Below, piece after piece: positions 32,720-40,792 of a stretch of DNA of 64,000 bases. The notes beneath the pieces were generated by a model. The model saw nothing but the letters and a program-made list of their open reading frames with translations, searched no databases and was not told the DNA's origin. This stretch comes from Actinotalea alkalitolerans (lineage in GTDB: Bacteria; Actinomycetota; Actinomycetes; Actinomycetales; Cellulomonadaceae): contig NZ_JAMBPP010000002.1 of the NCBI RefSeq assembly GCF_023369855.1, forward strand, positions 62,001 to 126,000. The letters run 5' to 3'. The position numbers were made by a program, and so were the translations under genes. Every line of letters begins with the position of its first letter. Positions within the stretch are counted from its first letter, which is position 1.

Positions 32720-33664
32720 TCACGAAGCCATCTCAGGGATGCCGTGACGTCCCGGCTCGGCGAGCTCGTCAAGGGAGGACCAAAGGTCCGCGGGGATCTC
32801 GACTGAAGCCAGCTCGAGTGTCTGTTCAACCCGCTCCGGCGTCGACATCCCTACGATCGTCGAGGCGATGCGCGGCTCCCGGAGTGAGAACTGCAGGGCT
32901 GCGGCTGCCAGCGGGACGGCGTGCTCAGCACAGGCACGCTCCATGGCGCGGACGCGGTCCCGCGTCTCCTCGCTGGCGGGGCTGTAGCAGTAGTTGGGGT
33001 GGACATCCGGGCCCTTGACGAGCATCCCCCCGCCGTACGGCGCCCCGTTGACGAAGCCCATGCCCTTGTCCGCCACCTGATCGATGAGGGGCCTCGCGGA
33101 CTGATCCACGAGCGTGAAGCGGTTGTGACTGATGACGGCTTGGAAGACGTCCAGGTCGACGTAGCGCTTCATGAGGTCGATCGGCCCACCAGCGACACCG
33201 ATGTTGTCGATCAGCCCCTCGTGCTGCATGTCCACCATTGCCTCGACCACGCCGCCGGGGCCGGACGCCTCGTCGAAGTCGTGGACCTCTGGGTCATGGA
33301 TGTAGACGAGCTGCAGCCGGTCGAGACCGAGTCGCTCCAGGCTCTCCTGGACGGAAGCCCTTGCCCGCTTCCCAGACAGGTCGGTGCTGCCGTGCTGTGG
33401 ATCGACCTTCGTCGCGAGGACGAAGCCGTTCGGCAGGCCGCCGCGCTCCCGCAGCGCGATCCCGATCCGGCGTTCGGCGTCGAAGTAGTTGTTGGAGGTG
33501 TCGATGAAGTTCAGAGGTGAGTCCAGAACCCGCAGAATCGTCGAGACGGCCTGCTGCTCGCTGACTTCGTAGCCGTACTGAGCTGGGAAGTTGCCGAGCG
33601 GGCTAGTTCCGTGGCAGATCGAGGTGACGTCCAGGCCTGTGCTTCCGAGTGGTCGGGTCTGCAT
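32720..33664 (-). CDS. aldo/keto reductase, aldose 1-dehydrogenase type
   Basis: 314 residues. The AKR fold is clear from LGSTGLDVTSICHGTSPLG, then FIDTSNNYFDAERRIG (catalytic Asp/Tyr region), LATKVDPQHGSTDLSGKRAR, ESLERLGLDRLQLVYIHDPE and the C-terminal NAD(P) segment ASTIVGMSTPERVEQTLE. The spacing is closest to L-fucose/D-threo-aldose 1-dehydrogenases, which oxidise an aldose to a lactone. It follows the GMC dehydrogenase gene by 96 bases and probably belongs to the same sugar-oxidation operon. Confidence 0.88.
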   Translation of the reverse strand: MQTRPLGSTGLDVTSICHGTSPLGNFPAQYGYEVSEQQAVSTILRVLDSPLNFIDTSNNYFDAERRIGIALRERGGLPNGFVLATKVDPQHGSTDLSGKRARASVQESLERLGLDRLQLVYIHDPEVHDFDEASGPGGVVEAMVDMQHEGLIDNIGVAGGPIDLMKRYVDLDVFQAVISHNRFTLVDQSARPLIDQVADKGMGFVNGAPYGGGMLVKGPDVHPNYCYSPASEETRDRVRAMERACAEHAVPLAAAALQFSLREPRIASTIVGMSTPERVEQTLELASVEIPADLWSSLDELAEPGRHGIPEMAS

Positions 33665-33760
33665 AAGTCTTCTCCGTGAGCTCGTTGATGGGTGTGCGGG
33701 TCCCGGCCCCCGACATCGACGTGTCGTCAGGGCCCTGCTGCAAGACGCTGTGGTGGGGTA

Positions 33761-35527
33761 TCAGTGGCTGTGGTTGTGAGACGCGTGGCGATCCCCGACG
33801 TGCCCGTGCTCGGTCACTGGCCCTGGTGCCGACCGACCGATGATGCTGTCCGCCGTCATGTAGGCCATCGCCCAGATGGTCTCGGTCGGGTTGTACCCGT
33901 GGTAGCTGGGGAACTGACCTCCGCCTACCACGTAGAGGTTCTCGCATTCATGGGAGCGGCCGTAGACATCGACCACCGAGATGGTCGGGTCCTCGCCCAT
34001 TCGATGGGTGCCCACCTCGTGGGTGGAGAGGTGGTAGTCCGGCTTGGTGGTCTCCTCCCACCAGTAGGTCAGGCCCATCTCTCGGGCGATCTTCCTCTTG
34101 ACTCCCAGAAGGAACTCGACCATCTTCTGGTCCCATTCGCCCCAGCCGTGGGTCATGCGCAGCGCCGGCTGACCCCAGGGATCCTTGCGGCGAGGGTCGA
34201 GATCGACGTACGTGTCCGTGGTGGGGATGTTGGCGGTCTGTGAGTACATGGACCACACGTGGCTGTAGTTGTCGCGCATCCAGTCGCGGAACCCGGCGCC
34301 CCAGCGCGGGGCGCTCGGCGGCATCGCGTGGGCGATCTCGATGGGCTGGTAGTCACCGGGCCAGCTGATGATCGGGGCGCCCCAGAGGACCGTCGGGTCG
34401 TGCTCGTGAACAAGCTCGCCGCTGAAGTCCTCGATCGAGGTCGAGGCCACGAGGGTACCCATGTAGGGGTTGGAGGGTTCCTTCGTGAGTCCCATGAAGA
34501 AGCCGAAGGCATGGGTCATGAGGTGCTTACCGACCTGGCCATTGGCATTGATGCCCGAGGCCAGCAGGAGACGGGCGTTCTCCAGCGCGTAGCACGCCAG
34601 CACGACACGGTCCGCCTCGAGGTCGACCGATCGACCGTCAGCGTCGTAGTAGGACACGCCCGTGACACGCGCGCCGTCGCGGGAGCGGTTCACCTTGTAG
34701 ACGCGACAGTACTCGCGCACTTCCAGGTTCCCGCTGGCCTCGCCATAGGGCAGCGCGGCGACGTGGGTGGACGTCTTCGCGTCCACGTGGCAGGGGTACC
34801 CGTGGCAGAAGCCGCAGTAGGTGCAGCCCGAACGACCTTTGAAGGGCTCCGAAGCGATGGCGGCTGCGGTGCGGAAGGGGTGATAGCCCAGGCGACTGCA
34901 TGCCTCGGAGAACTCGATGTCCGCGGTGCCCTGCCGCAGCGGGGGCATCGGGTAGTCGCGCTGGCGGCGAGCCTCCCACGGGTTCTCGTCCAGCTCGGGC
35001 CTGCCGGCGACATTGCTCCCCCGCCCGGAGATCCCTAGCTCCCACTCGGCCTTGTCGTAGTACGGCTCGAGGTCCGCGTAGGTGATCGGCCAGTCCACGA
35101 GGGTGTGCCCCTCCGGGAGGGCGCTCTTCCCGAGCCTCTCCTCGATCTCCGTCTTCATGCGGAACTCAGTCTCGCGGAATCGCCAGCAGGCCCCACCCCA
35201 GTGCACGGTGCCACCCCCGGCGCCGAGTGACGGCGGGAGGTGCAGCGGGTTGGCGGTGCCCAGTGGGCCGGCAGCCCACGGTGCAAGCTCGCCGTCACCA
35301 TCCTGACTGGTCTCGCGCCACGTGATCGGGTCCGTGTCCATGCTGGGGACCAGGGAACCGCGGGCGTAGTAGCGGATCTCGTCCTGCTTGAGCTGGAAGT
35401 CCTGGGTGGTGTGCTTGGGCCCCTTGTCGAGGCAGACGACCTTGAGGCCAGCCTGTGCGAGCTCGGAGGCGATGACGGCACCCGAGGCACCGGCTCCGAC
35501 GACGATGGCGTCGATCTTCGAAGTCAT
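33761..35527 (-). CDS. GMC-family FAD sugar dehydrogenase large subunit with Cys cluster
   Basis: 588 residues. The FAD-binding motif is VVGAGASGAVIA (9-20), followed by the GMC-type GAGGGTVHWGGACWR (~103-117). Cys235, Cys238, Cys241 and Cys246 in CTYCGFCHGYPC resemble the iron-sulfur ligands of the large subunits of gluconate 2-dehydrogenase and FAD glucose dehydrogenase. Near the end STHEVGTHRMG and SYHGYNPTETIWA give the catalytic His/Asn region. It would oxidise a sugar or sugar acid and pass electrons on. It starts 3 bases after the subunit-3 gene. The C-terminus is His-rich (HVGDRHASHNHSH). No signal peptide is present. Confidence 0.9.
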   Translation of the reverse strand: MTSKIDAIVVGAGASGAVIASELAQAGLKVVCLDKGPKHTTQDFQLKQDEIRYYARGSLVPSMDTDPITWRETSQDGDGELAPWAAGPLGTANPLHLPPSLGAGGGTVHWGGACWRFRETEFRMKTEIEERLGKSALPEGHTLVDWPITYADLEPYYDKAEWELGISGRGSNVAGRPELDENPWEARRQRDYPMPPLRQGTADIEFSEACSRLGYHPFRTAAAIASEPFKGRSGCTYCGFCHGYPCHVDAKTSTHVAALPYGEASGNLEVREYCRVYKVNRSRDGARVTGVSYYDADGRSVDLEADRVVLACYALENARLLLASGINANGQVGKHLMTHAFGFFMGLTKEPSNPYMGTLVASTSIEDFSGELVHEHDPTVLWGAPIISWPGDYQPIEIAHAMPPSAPRWGAGFRDWMRDNYSHVWSMYSQTANIPTTDTYVDLDPRRKDPWGQPALRMTHGWGEWDQKMVEFLLGVKRKIAREMGLTYWWEETTKPDYHLSTHEVGTHRMGEDPTISVVDVYGRSHECENLYVVGGGQFPSYHGYNPTETIWAMAYMTADSIIGRSAPGPVTEHGHVGDRHASHNHSH

Positions 35528-35530
35528 GGA

Positions 35531-36175
35531 TCAGCTCTCCTGGTTACTCGTGAAGGTCGAGTTGTCTGGGAGGCTCTGCAGCTGCGCACGCAGGTCGGAG
35601 AGCGTCTTGATCGGGAGTGAGCGGCCGTCGAAGCCAGGGCCCATCTGTTGGGCCGTGTAGCCCCAGTAGGCACCTGGGAACCCGACGAGCTTCCAGCCGA
35701 TGGCATCGCGGTTCCCCCCGTACACCGGGTCGCAGAAGAAGCCCTCGATGGTGTGCTCACGGACAACCGCGAAGAGTCGCCGCAGGATCGGAAGGTCCGC
35801 GTCATCCCGCTCACCCTCTTCGTCGCCGAACAGCTGAGGCGTGGTGCCAACCTCGGTCTGCTCGGGGCCGAGGAAGTGGCGGATGACCCCGTCCTGGTCG
35901 TCGGCGGTCAGGCCGATGTAGGCGGCGGACCTCTCGTTCAGGCAGTAGCGGTCCAGCGCGCGCAGCCCGGTGCGGTAGACGTGCTGCAGATGCGTGCTGA
36001 CGCCGCCGATGGACCGGTCGATGTAGTACACGACCCCGGCGCTGGCCGCACCTGCGCCATCCCCGCCGTCGGGGATGATCCGCTCTGCGATCGCCTCGAC
36101 GGTACGGGCCTCCGCGTCGTTCAGGAACGTGAGTGCGGTGAGGCCATCTGCAGCCTTGCTGTGGTCGACGGTCAT
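35531..36175 (-). CDS. gluconate 2-dehydrogenase subunit 3 family protein
   Basis: 214 residues matching the small partner of GMC dehydrogenases: LTFLNDAEARTVEAIAERIIPDG, then YYIDRSIGG, and the late YGGNRDAIGWKLVGFPGAYWGY. In known complexes this subunit carries the Tat signal for the pair. Here the N-terminus (MTVDHSKAADGL) has no twin-arginine or hydrophobic segment, so the complex should be cytoplasmic. It is the first gene of the operon, with two AGCGCTA operators upstream. Confidence 0.88.
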   Translation of the reverse strand: MTVDHSKAADGLTALTFLNDAEARTVEAIAERIIPDGGDGAGAASAGVVYYIDRSIGGVSTHLQHVYRTGLRALDRYCLNERSAAYIGLTADDQDGVIRHFLGPEQTEVGTTPQLFGDEEGERDDADLPILRRLFAVVREHTIEGFFCDPVYGGNRDAIGWKLVGFPGAYWGYTAQQMGPGFDGRSLPIKTLSDLRAQLQSLPDNSTFTSNQES

Positions 36176-36307
36176 GCTGGGGTCCTCTCTCTGCCGTACA
36201 GCGCCAGTGCTGACTTTCGAGGCGAAGGGTGGCGAGGAGGACTCGACCTCACCCGTCGCGGGGTGCCAGGGAGGTAAGGAGCGTCGTCGCTGCTGTTCCC
36301 GCTCTCC

Positions 36308-36320
36308 ATGTTAGCGCTCC
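36308..36320. promoter_or_regulatory. LacI-type operator, dehydrogenase operon, proximal
   Basis: ATGTTAGCGCTCC lies about 135 bases upstream of the start codon at 36175. The bases TGTTAGCGCT are the exact reverse complement of AGCGCTAACA at 32702-32711 and 36455-36464. Confidence 0.5.
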
Positions 36321-36451
36321 CTTGGGATGCGTCAAGAGCTCGCAGCCGCCAGATCCGGCCGTGGGCTCGTGTTCCGTGCTGAAACTGGTGGTCGTCAGAC
36401 CACGTCGGACCGGCTCTGGCGTCAGCAAGGCCAAGGGCGCGTGCCGGTTAA

Positions 36452-36465
36452 GATAGCGCTAACAT
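36452..36465. promoter_or_regulatory. LacI-type operator, dehydrogenase operon, distal
   Basis: GATAGCGCTAACAT includes the perfect palindrome TAGCGCTA (36454-36461). It lies about 145 bases from the proximal site; two sites in this arrangement could support DNA looping by a tetrameric LacI protein. Confidence 0.5.
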
Positions 36466-36599
36466 GGTCGTGGGATGACTGAGGTCCCCCAGCCGGCACT
36501 ACGGAGCGCGCCCACGCCGACAGCAGTTCTGGAACAGCCCCGGCCGCCCGCCACAGAACGTCTGGTCCTCGCGGTGGCGCTGGGGCACGACATGAGCAC

Positions 36600-36735
36600 G
36601 CCGCGTCGGTGCCCCCGCGCACGCGCTACGAACGGCCGCACCTTCGACAGCGTGAAGATCGGCGCCTGCCGTCGGATCCCCACCGATGCCATCGAAGCTC
36701 TCATCGCCGCTCTCCGCTTGGAACAGCCCCGAACC
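36600..36735 (+). pseudogene. possible excisionase-type HTH remnant
   Basis: A plus-strand frame contains FDSVKIGACRRIPTDAIEALIAALR, a string close to the C-terminal wing of excisionase-family DNA-binding proteins (typically LPSVKIG-x-x-RRIP-x-x-ALEA). The preceding helix-turn-helix is not recognisable and the following residues are low-complexity. If real, it marks the scar of a lost integrated element. The rest of the 36466-36817 stretch holds nothing that I can support. Confidence 0.3.
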
Positions 36736-36817
36736 GCGGCCACTGGCCCACGACCAGAAACGACGAATCACGCCTGTAGGGGGTCCACCGCGAGTAGCTA
36801 CCTGGCAGGGCAGGAAG

Positions 36818-37573
36818 TCAGGGCGAAGGCACCTGACGGCTGCGACCGGCCAGGTACGCGATCTCCACGAGCCCCTCCACGGACCACGCTGCCCGGCCAA
36901 CGAATACTCCGTCGACGCCCGGCACAGCGAGTAGCTCCGCTGCGTTGCCCTGGGCGACCGAACCGCCGTAGAGCACGCCGGCGACACCAGGCGCCGAAGC
37001 CCGGATGGCGGCCACCACGCCGACGATGTCCTCGGGTCCCGCCGGCCGCCCGCGCGAGCCGATCGCCCACACGGGCTCGTACGCAACCAAGACACCTGAC
37101 GGGTCGTCCACCCCGCGGAGCGCGGCCTCGACCTGCCGCACCACGTGGGCGTCGGCACCTCCCTCGTCGCGCACCGCGGCTGTCTCTCCGACGCAGACGA
37201 GAGGACGGAGCCCATGCCGCAGCGTGGCGAGCACCTTGGCGTTGACCCGCTCGTCCGTCTCCCCGAAGTGCTCTCGGCGCTCGGAGTGGCCGATCTCGAC
37301 CATCACCGCGCCCGCGTCGGCCACCTGCGGCACCGACACCTCGCCGGTCCAGGCACCGGCGTCTTCCCAGTGGGCGTCCTGCGCGCCGACGAGCACCGGC
37401 GAGGATCCCAGCTCGGACCGCACCGCAGCGATTGCCGTCGCGGAGGGGATGACGAAAGGCTGGACGCCCGGCATCGCGGTCCCGTCGCCCCAGGCGTCGG
37501 CGAGCCGCCGGGCATATCGACGCGCCTCCGCGAGCGTCTTCGTCATCTTCCAGCTCGTCCCTACCCAGGTCAC
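36818..37573 (-). CDS. triosephosphate isomerase-like enzyme, candidate L-erythrulose-1-phosphate isomerase
   Basis: 251 residues from GTG 37573; an upstream GTG at 37612 overlapping the rpiB stop is an alternative start. The TIM catalytic residues are all present: Lys9 in VGTSWKMTKT, His96 in EIGHSERREHFGE, Glu166 in VLVAYEPVWAIGS, and the phosphate loop GVLYGGSV. The VGTSWKM opening replaces the AGNWKMN of housekeeping TIM and is the form I associate with LerI/EryH-type tetrulose-phosphate isomerases. It is the last gene of an operon with a DhaK-type kinase and RpiB, so a role in L-erythrulose-1-phosphate to D-erythrulose-4-phosphate isomerisation is likely. Confidence 0.85.
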   Translation of the reverse strand: MTWVGTSWKMTKTLAEARRYARRLADAWGDGTAMPGVQPFVIPSATAIAAVRSELGSSPVLVGAQDAHWEDAGAWTGEVSVPQVADAGAVMVEIGHSERREHFGETDERVNAKVLATLRHGLRPLVCVGETAAVRDEGGADAHVVRQVEAALRGVDDPSGVLVAYEPVWAIGSRGRPAGPEDIVGVVAAIRASAPGVAGVLYGGSVAQGNAAELLAVPGVDGVFVGRAAWSVEGLVEIAYLAGRSRQVPSP

Positions 37574-37608
37574 CGGGACGTGTGACCGGCCCTCTCCTCG
37601 TAGCCCGG

Positions 37609-38073
37609 TCACGGCGCGTCCGGCTCCTCGTACTGCCCGATCGCGGCGACCTTCTCCGCCGAGCGCGACTCCTCGTCGAACACGTGCCCGAGCCATTCCG
37701 ACGTCAGCTTCCGTGCGACCTCCAAGCCGATCACACGGGCGCCGAAGGTCAGCACCTGGGCGTTGTTCGACAGCACCGAGCGCTCCACCGAGTACGCGTC
37801 GTGGGCCGTCACTGCCCGGACACCCAGGACCTTGTTGGCGGCGATCGCCACCCCCAGCCCCGTCCCGCACACCAGCAGCGCCCGGTCAGCTTCCCCTGCC
37901 GCCACCATCCGGGCCGCCGCGACAGCGATGTGCGGGTAGTCGGTGTCCTCGTCGCTCGTCACGCCGACGTCGACCACCTGCCCGACGCGCTCGTCCTCCT
38001 CGAGGTGACGCTTGAGCGCCTCCTTGTACTCGAACCCGGCGCTGTCCGCGCCCACCACGATCCTGAACGTCAT
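37609..38073 (-). CDS. RpiB/LacAB-family sugar-phosphate isomerase, candidate D-erythrulose-4-phosphate isomerase
   Basis: 154 residues. RpiB motifs are the N-terminal IVVGADSAGFEYKEALKRHL, DYPHIAVAAARMVAAGEADRALLVCGTG with catalytic Cys69, GVAIAANKVLGVRAVTAHD and LSNNAQVLTFGARVIG. The usual role is ribose-5-phosphate isomerisation, but in tetritol and apionate pathways this family (EryI) converts D-erythrulose-4-phosphate to D-erythrose-4-phosphate. Its ATG overlaps the kinase stop as ATGA, tying the two activities together. Confidence 0.88.
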   Translation of the reverse strand: MTFRIVVGADSAGFEYKEALKRHLEEDERVGQVVDVGVTSDEDTDYPHIAVAAARMVAAGEADRALLVCGTGLGVAIAANKVLGVRAVTAHDAYSVERSVLSNNAQVLTFGARVIGLEVARKLTSEWLGHVFDEESRSAEKVAAIGQYEEPDAP

Positions 38074-39809
38074 CGATCCTCCTGGGTGGTGTCGGGGATG
38101 GTGGTCCGCAAGGCGGCCTCGACCAGCCGTGCGAACGACACGGCACCCGGGTCCGGGTGGCCGATGCTGCGATTGCCGTGCGCGCGTGCCCTTCCGGTCC
38201 GGGCCGCCATCTCGGAGGTGGCGGCAGCGCCGTCGGCCGCAGCATCGGCGCCCGCGCGCCATGCCGCTGGCAGGTCACCGTCCCGGTCGACGCCCTCGCG
38301 GACTGCGGCGACGAACGGCACGAACGCGTCGAGCATGGTCTTGTCCCCGGGCTGGGCTCCACCGAGCCGCAGGACGGCGTCGCGCGCCCGCTCCAGGGCC
38401 TCGGCTGCCCTCTGGGGTGAGACGGCTTCTCCGTCGTCGAGTGCTCCGGCGGCGGCGGCGAGGGCGGCACCCCACAGGGCTCCCGACGTCCCGCCTGCTG
38501 AATCCGACCAGGCCGCGGCGGAACGCAGCAGGGTGGTCCGCACGCCCGCTCCGGCCGAGGTGACCTCCTGGGCGGTCTCGACGGCGCCCGCGGTGCCGAG
38601 CACCATCCCCTGCCCGTGGTCGCCGTCCCCGGCCACCGCGTCCAGGTCTCCGAGCTCGTTCTCCGACTCCCGTGCCACCGCGAGGGCTCGGCGCAGCCCT
38701 TCGAGGACCGCAGCCGCGGCCTCCCGCGACGCCGGGACGCCGGGCACGACCGGGTCCTCCACCTCAGCGGCGGAGATCTCCCGCGGCGTCCGATCGCCGG
38801 CCGGGCTGAGGTGACGCCGGACGGCCGGAGTGTCGACCGGAGCCGTCCAGAGCTCGACCAGCTCGTCGTCACAGAACATCACCGTGAGTGAGAGTCCGGC
38901 CATGTCCAGGCTCGTCACGTGCTCGCCGACCTCGGGGGAGACGACGTCCAAGCCGTGCTCGGCGAGTCGTTCCGCGACCCGTCGGTAGACCACGAACAGC
39001 TCCTCGTACTTGGTCGCACCGAGCCCGTTCAGCAGGACCGCTACGCGGCCCCCATACCCGTCGCCGCGCTCCGGCTCCTCGGCCAGCACACCCTCCACCA
39101 GGAGGTCCGCCAGATCGTCGGCCGTGCCGAGGGGCGCCTCGCTGATCCCCGGTTCGCCGTGGATCCCCAGGCCGACGGCCACGAGACCCTCGGGGACATC
39201 GAAGAGCGGCCCGTCCGCTCCCGGCAGGGTGCATCCGCCGAAGGCCAGCCCGAGGGTGCGGGTGCGGGCGTTCGCCCGGCGTGTCACGGCCTCGACGGCG
39301 TCCAGGCTGTCACCACGTGCCGCGGCAGCTCCGGCGACCTTGAAGACCATGAGGTCCCCGGCGATGCCCCGACGCAGCTCGGGCTCGTCCGCCGGGCCGC
39401 TCGCGACGTCGTCCGTCACCGTGATGATCCGCACGTCTACGCCCTCTGCCCGCAGCTGCTCCGCGGCCTGACCGAAGTGCAGCACGTCGCCCGCGTAGTT
39501 GCCGAAGCCGAGGAGCACCCCTCCACCGTTGTCGGCAGCGCGGACCACGGACCGGACCTGCGAGGCGGATGGGGAGGCGAACACGTTGCCGCACACCGCC
39601 CCGTGCGCCATGCCCTGCCCCACCCAACCGGCGAACGCCGGGTAGTGACCGGAGCCCCCGCCCAGCACGACGGCGACCTCACCACTCGGGCTGGCTGAGG
39701 ACCGCACCACACCGCCCGGTACCGCCAGCAGGTGCTGCGGGTTCGCCGCCGCGAAGCCCTCGACGGCCTCGACGGCGAAGCGCTTCGGGTCGTTCATCAG
39801 ACGAGTCAT
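38070..39809 (-). CDS. fused DhaK-DhaL kinase, candidate L-erythrulose kinase
   Basis: 579 residues, the size of single-chain ATP-dependent dihydroxyacetone kinases. The DhaK half has GGGSGHYPAFAGWVG and His217 in GLGIHGEPGI, which forms the hemiaminal with the ketone substrate. The DhaL half (from ~365) carries the Asp-rich ADP-Mg site AGDGDHGQGM and SWSDSAGGTSGALWG-type loops. The substrate is a short-chain ketose. Dihydroxyacetone or L-erythrulose are both possible, and the adjacent RpiB and TIM homologues favour L-erythrulose. It starts 1 base after the upstream gene's stop. Confidence 0.9.
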   Translation of the reverse strand: MTRLMNDPKRFAVEAVEGFAAANPQHLLAVPGGVVRSSASPSGEVAVVLGGGSGHYPAFAGWVGQGMAHGAVCGNVFASPSASQVRSVVRAADNGGGVLLGFGNYAGDVLHFGQAAEQLRAEGVDVRIITVTDDVASGPADEPELRRGIAGDLMVFKVAGAAAARGDSLDAVEAVTRRANARTRTLGLAFGGCTLPGADGPLFDVPEGLVAVGLGIHGEPGISEAPLGTADDLADLLVEGVLAEEPERGDGYGGRVAVLLNGLGATKYEELFVVYRRVAERLAEHGLDVVSPEVGEHVTSLDMAGLSLTVMFCDDELVELWTAPVDTPAVRRHLSPAGDRTPREISAAEVEDPVVPGVPASREAAAAVLEGLRRALAVARESENELGDLDAVAGDGDHGQGMVLGTAGAVETAQEVTSAGAGVRTTLLRSAAAWSDSAGGTSGALWGAALAAAAGALDDGEAVSPQRAAEALERARDAVLRLGGAQPGDKTMLDAFVPFVAAVREGVDRDGDLPAAWRAGADAAADGAAATSEMAARTGRARAHGNRSIGHPDPGAVSFARLVEAALRTTIPDTTQEDR

Positions 39810-39810
39810 C

Positions 39811-40767
39811 TCACTCCCCTAGCTTCGCGCGCAGGATGCGCCGCAGGTAGTCGCGGTTCGTGGCGGCGACGCTCAGACCGTCACCGCCGTAGTGCTCGAC
39901 GCAGAACGGACCGGAGAAGCCGACGTCGAGGGCCATGCCCACCGCGGCGCGGTAGTCGATGAACCCGGTCTCGAGCGGAACGGGGGCCGAGAAGTACGCA
40001 CCTGTCGCCGGGTCGTAGTCCCGCAGGTAGTTCTTGACCTGCCAGTAGTTCGTGTAGGGGAGCATCCGCTCGAGCATCACGCGCCAGTCCTCGACCGGAC
40101 GGTGCAGCCGCACGATGTTGCCGATGTCCGGGCACAGGCCCACCCCGGCCAGGTCGATGTCCCGCACGAGACCGACCGCACCCTCCGATGTCCCCAGGTA
40201 AGTGCCCTCGTACATCTCCAGGGAGATCTGCACACCGGCACTGGCGGCGCGCTCGCCGACCATGCGGAAGCGTTCGACAGCCCGGTCACGCACCGCTGCG
40301 TCGTCCGGGTCCTCGCCGCCCGGGGCCAACCAGAACCAGTGCGCCTCCTGCTGGGCCGGGGTGAGCGGCTGGTGCAGACCGAGGCACACCGTCCCGACGC
40401 CCAGCTCGGCCGCCGCGTCGACGGTACGCAGGGCGTACTCCAGGTTCGCGTCGGCCACGGTCGGGTCGGGGTCGATGACGGACTTGCGGGTGACGGCGAT
40501 CGCCGAGAAGGCGAGCCCCAGATCGCCGGCCGTCGCCGACAACGCGCGCAGCGTCGCGGGCGGCAGGTCGCCCGGGCGGACCCAGGAGTCGGTCAGGTCC
40601 ACGTGCTCGAACCCCGCCAGCGCGACCTCGCGCAGGGCGGGTCGCCACTGCTCCGGTCCGCCGTCGGTCAGAGACCTGCCCGACGGGTCCGTTCCAGGGA
40701 ACTGCAGCAGTGCCGCTCCGACGGGCCACGTCGTCGAGGTGTAGGGGTGGCTGGGGAGGGACGTCAT
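39811..40767 (-). CDS. xylose-isomerase-like TIM-barrel enzyme, candidate 3-oxo-isoapionate decarboxylase
   Basis: 318 residues with the AP-endonuclease-2/xylose-isomerase-like barrel: LREVALAGFEHVDLTDSWV, AELGVGTVCLGLHQPL, GVQISLEMYEGTYLGTSEG, GVGLCPDIGNIVRLHRP, NYWQVKNYLRDY and FSGPFCVEHYGGDG. The acidic and His residues at the strand ends (Glu in ISLEMYE, Asp in LCPDIGN, His in VEHYGG) form the usual metal site. Family members include isomerases, epimerases, dehydratases and, as I recall, the OiaC decarboxylase of apionate catabolism. The ATG at 40767 follows AGGAGAG. The exact reaction is inferred from context only. Confidence 0.8.
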   Translation of the reverse strand: MTSLPSHPYTSTTWPVGAALLQFPGTDPSGRSLTDGGPEQWRPALREVALAGFEHVDLTDSWVRPGDLPPATLRALSATAGDLGLAFSAIAVTRKSVIDPDPTVADANLEYALRTVDAAAELGVGTVCLGLHQPLTPAQQEAHWFWLAPGGEDPDDAAVRDRAVERFRMVGERAASAGVQISLEMYEGTYLGTSEGAVGLVRDIDLAGVGLCPDIGNIVRLHRPVEDWRVMLERMLPYTNYWQVKNYLRDYDPATGAYFSAPVPLETGFIDYRAAVGMALDVGFSGPFCVEHYGGDGLSVAATNRDYLRRILRAKLGE

Positions 40768-40792
40768 CGTGCTCTCCTGTCTCATGAGGTGC

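Noticed and set aside
36475-37245. Long plus-strand frame starting next to an operator
   Set aside because: Beyond the short excisionase-like string it is Pro/Arg-rich and antisense to the TIM-like gene, typical of a shadow frame.
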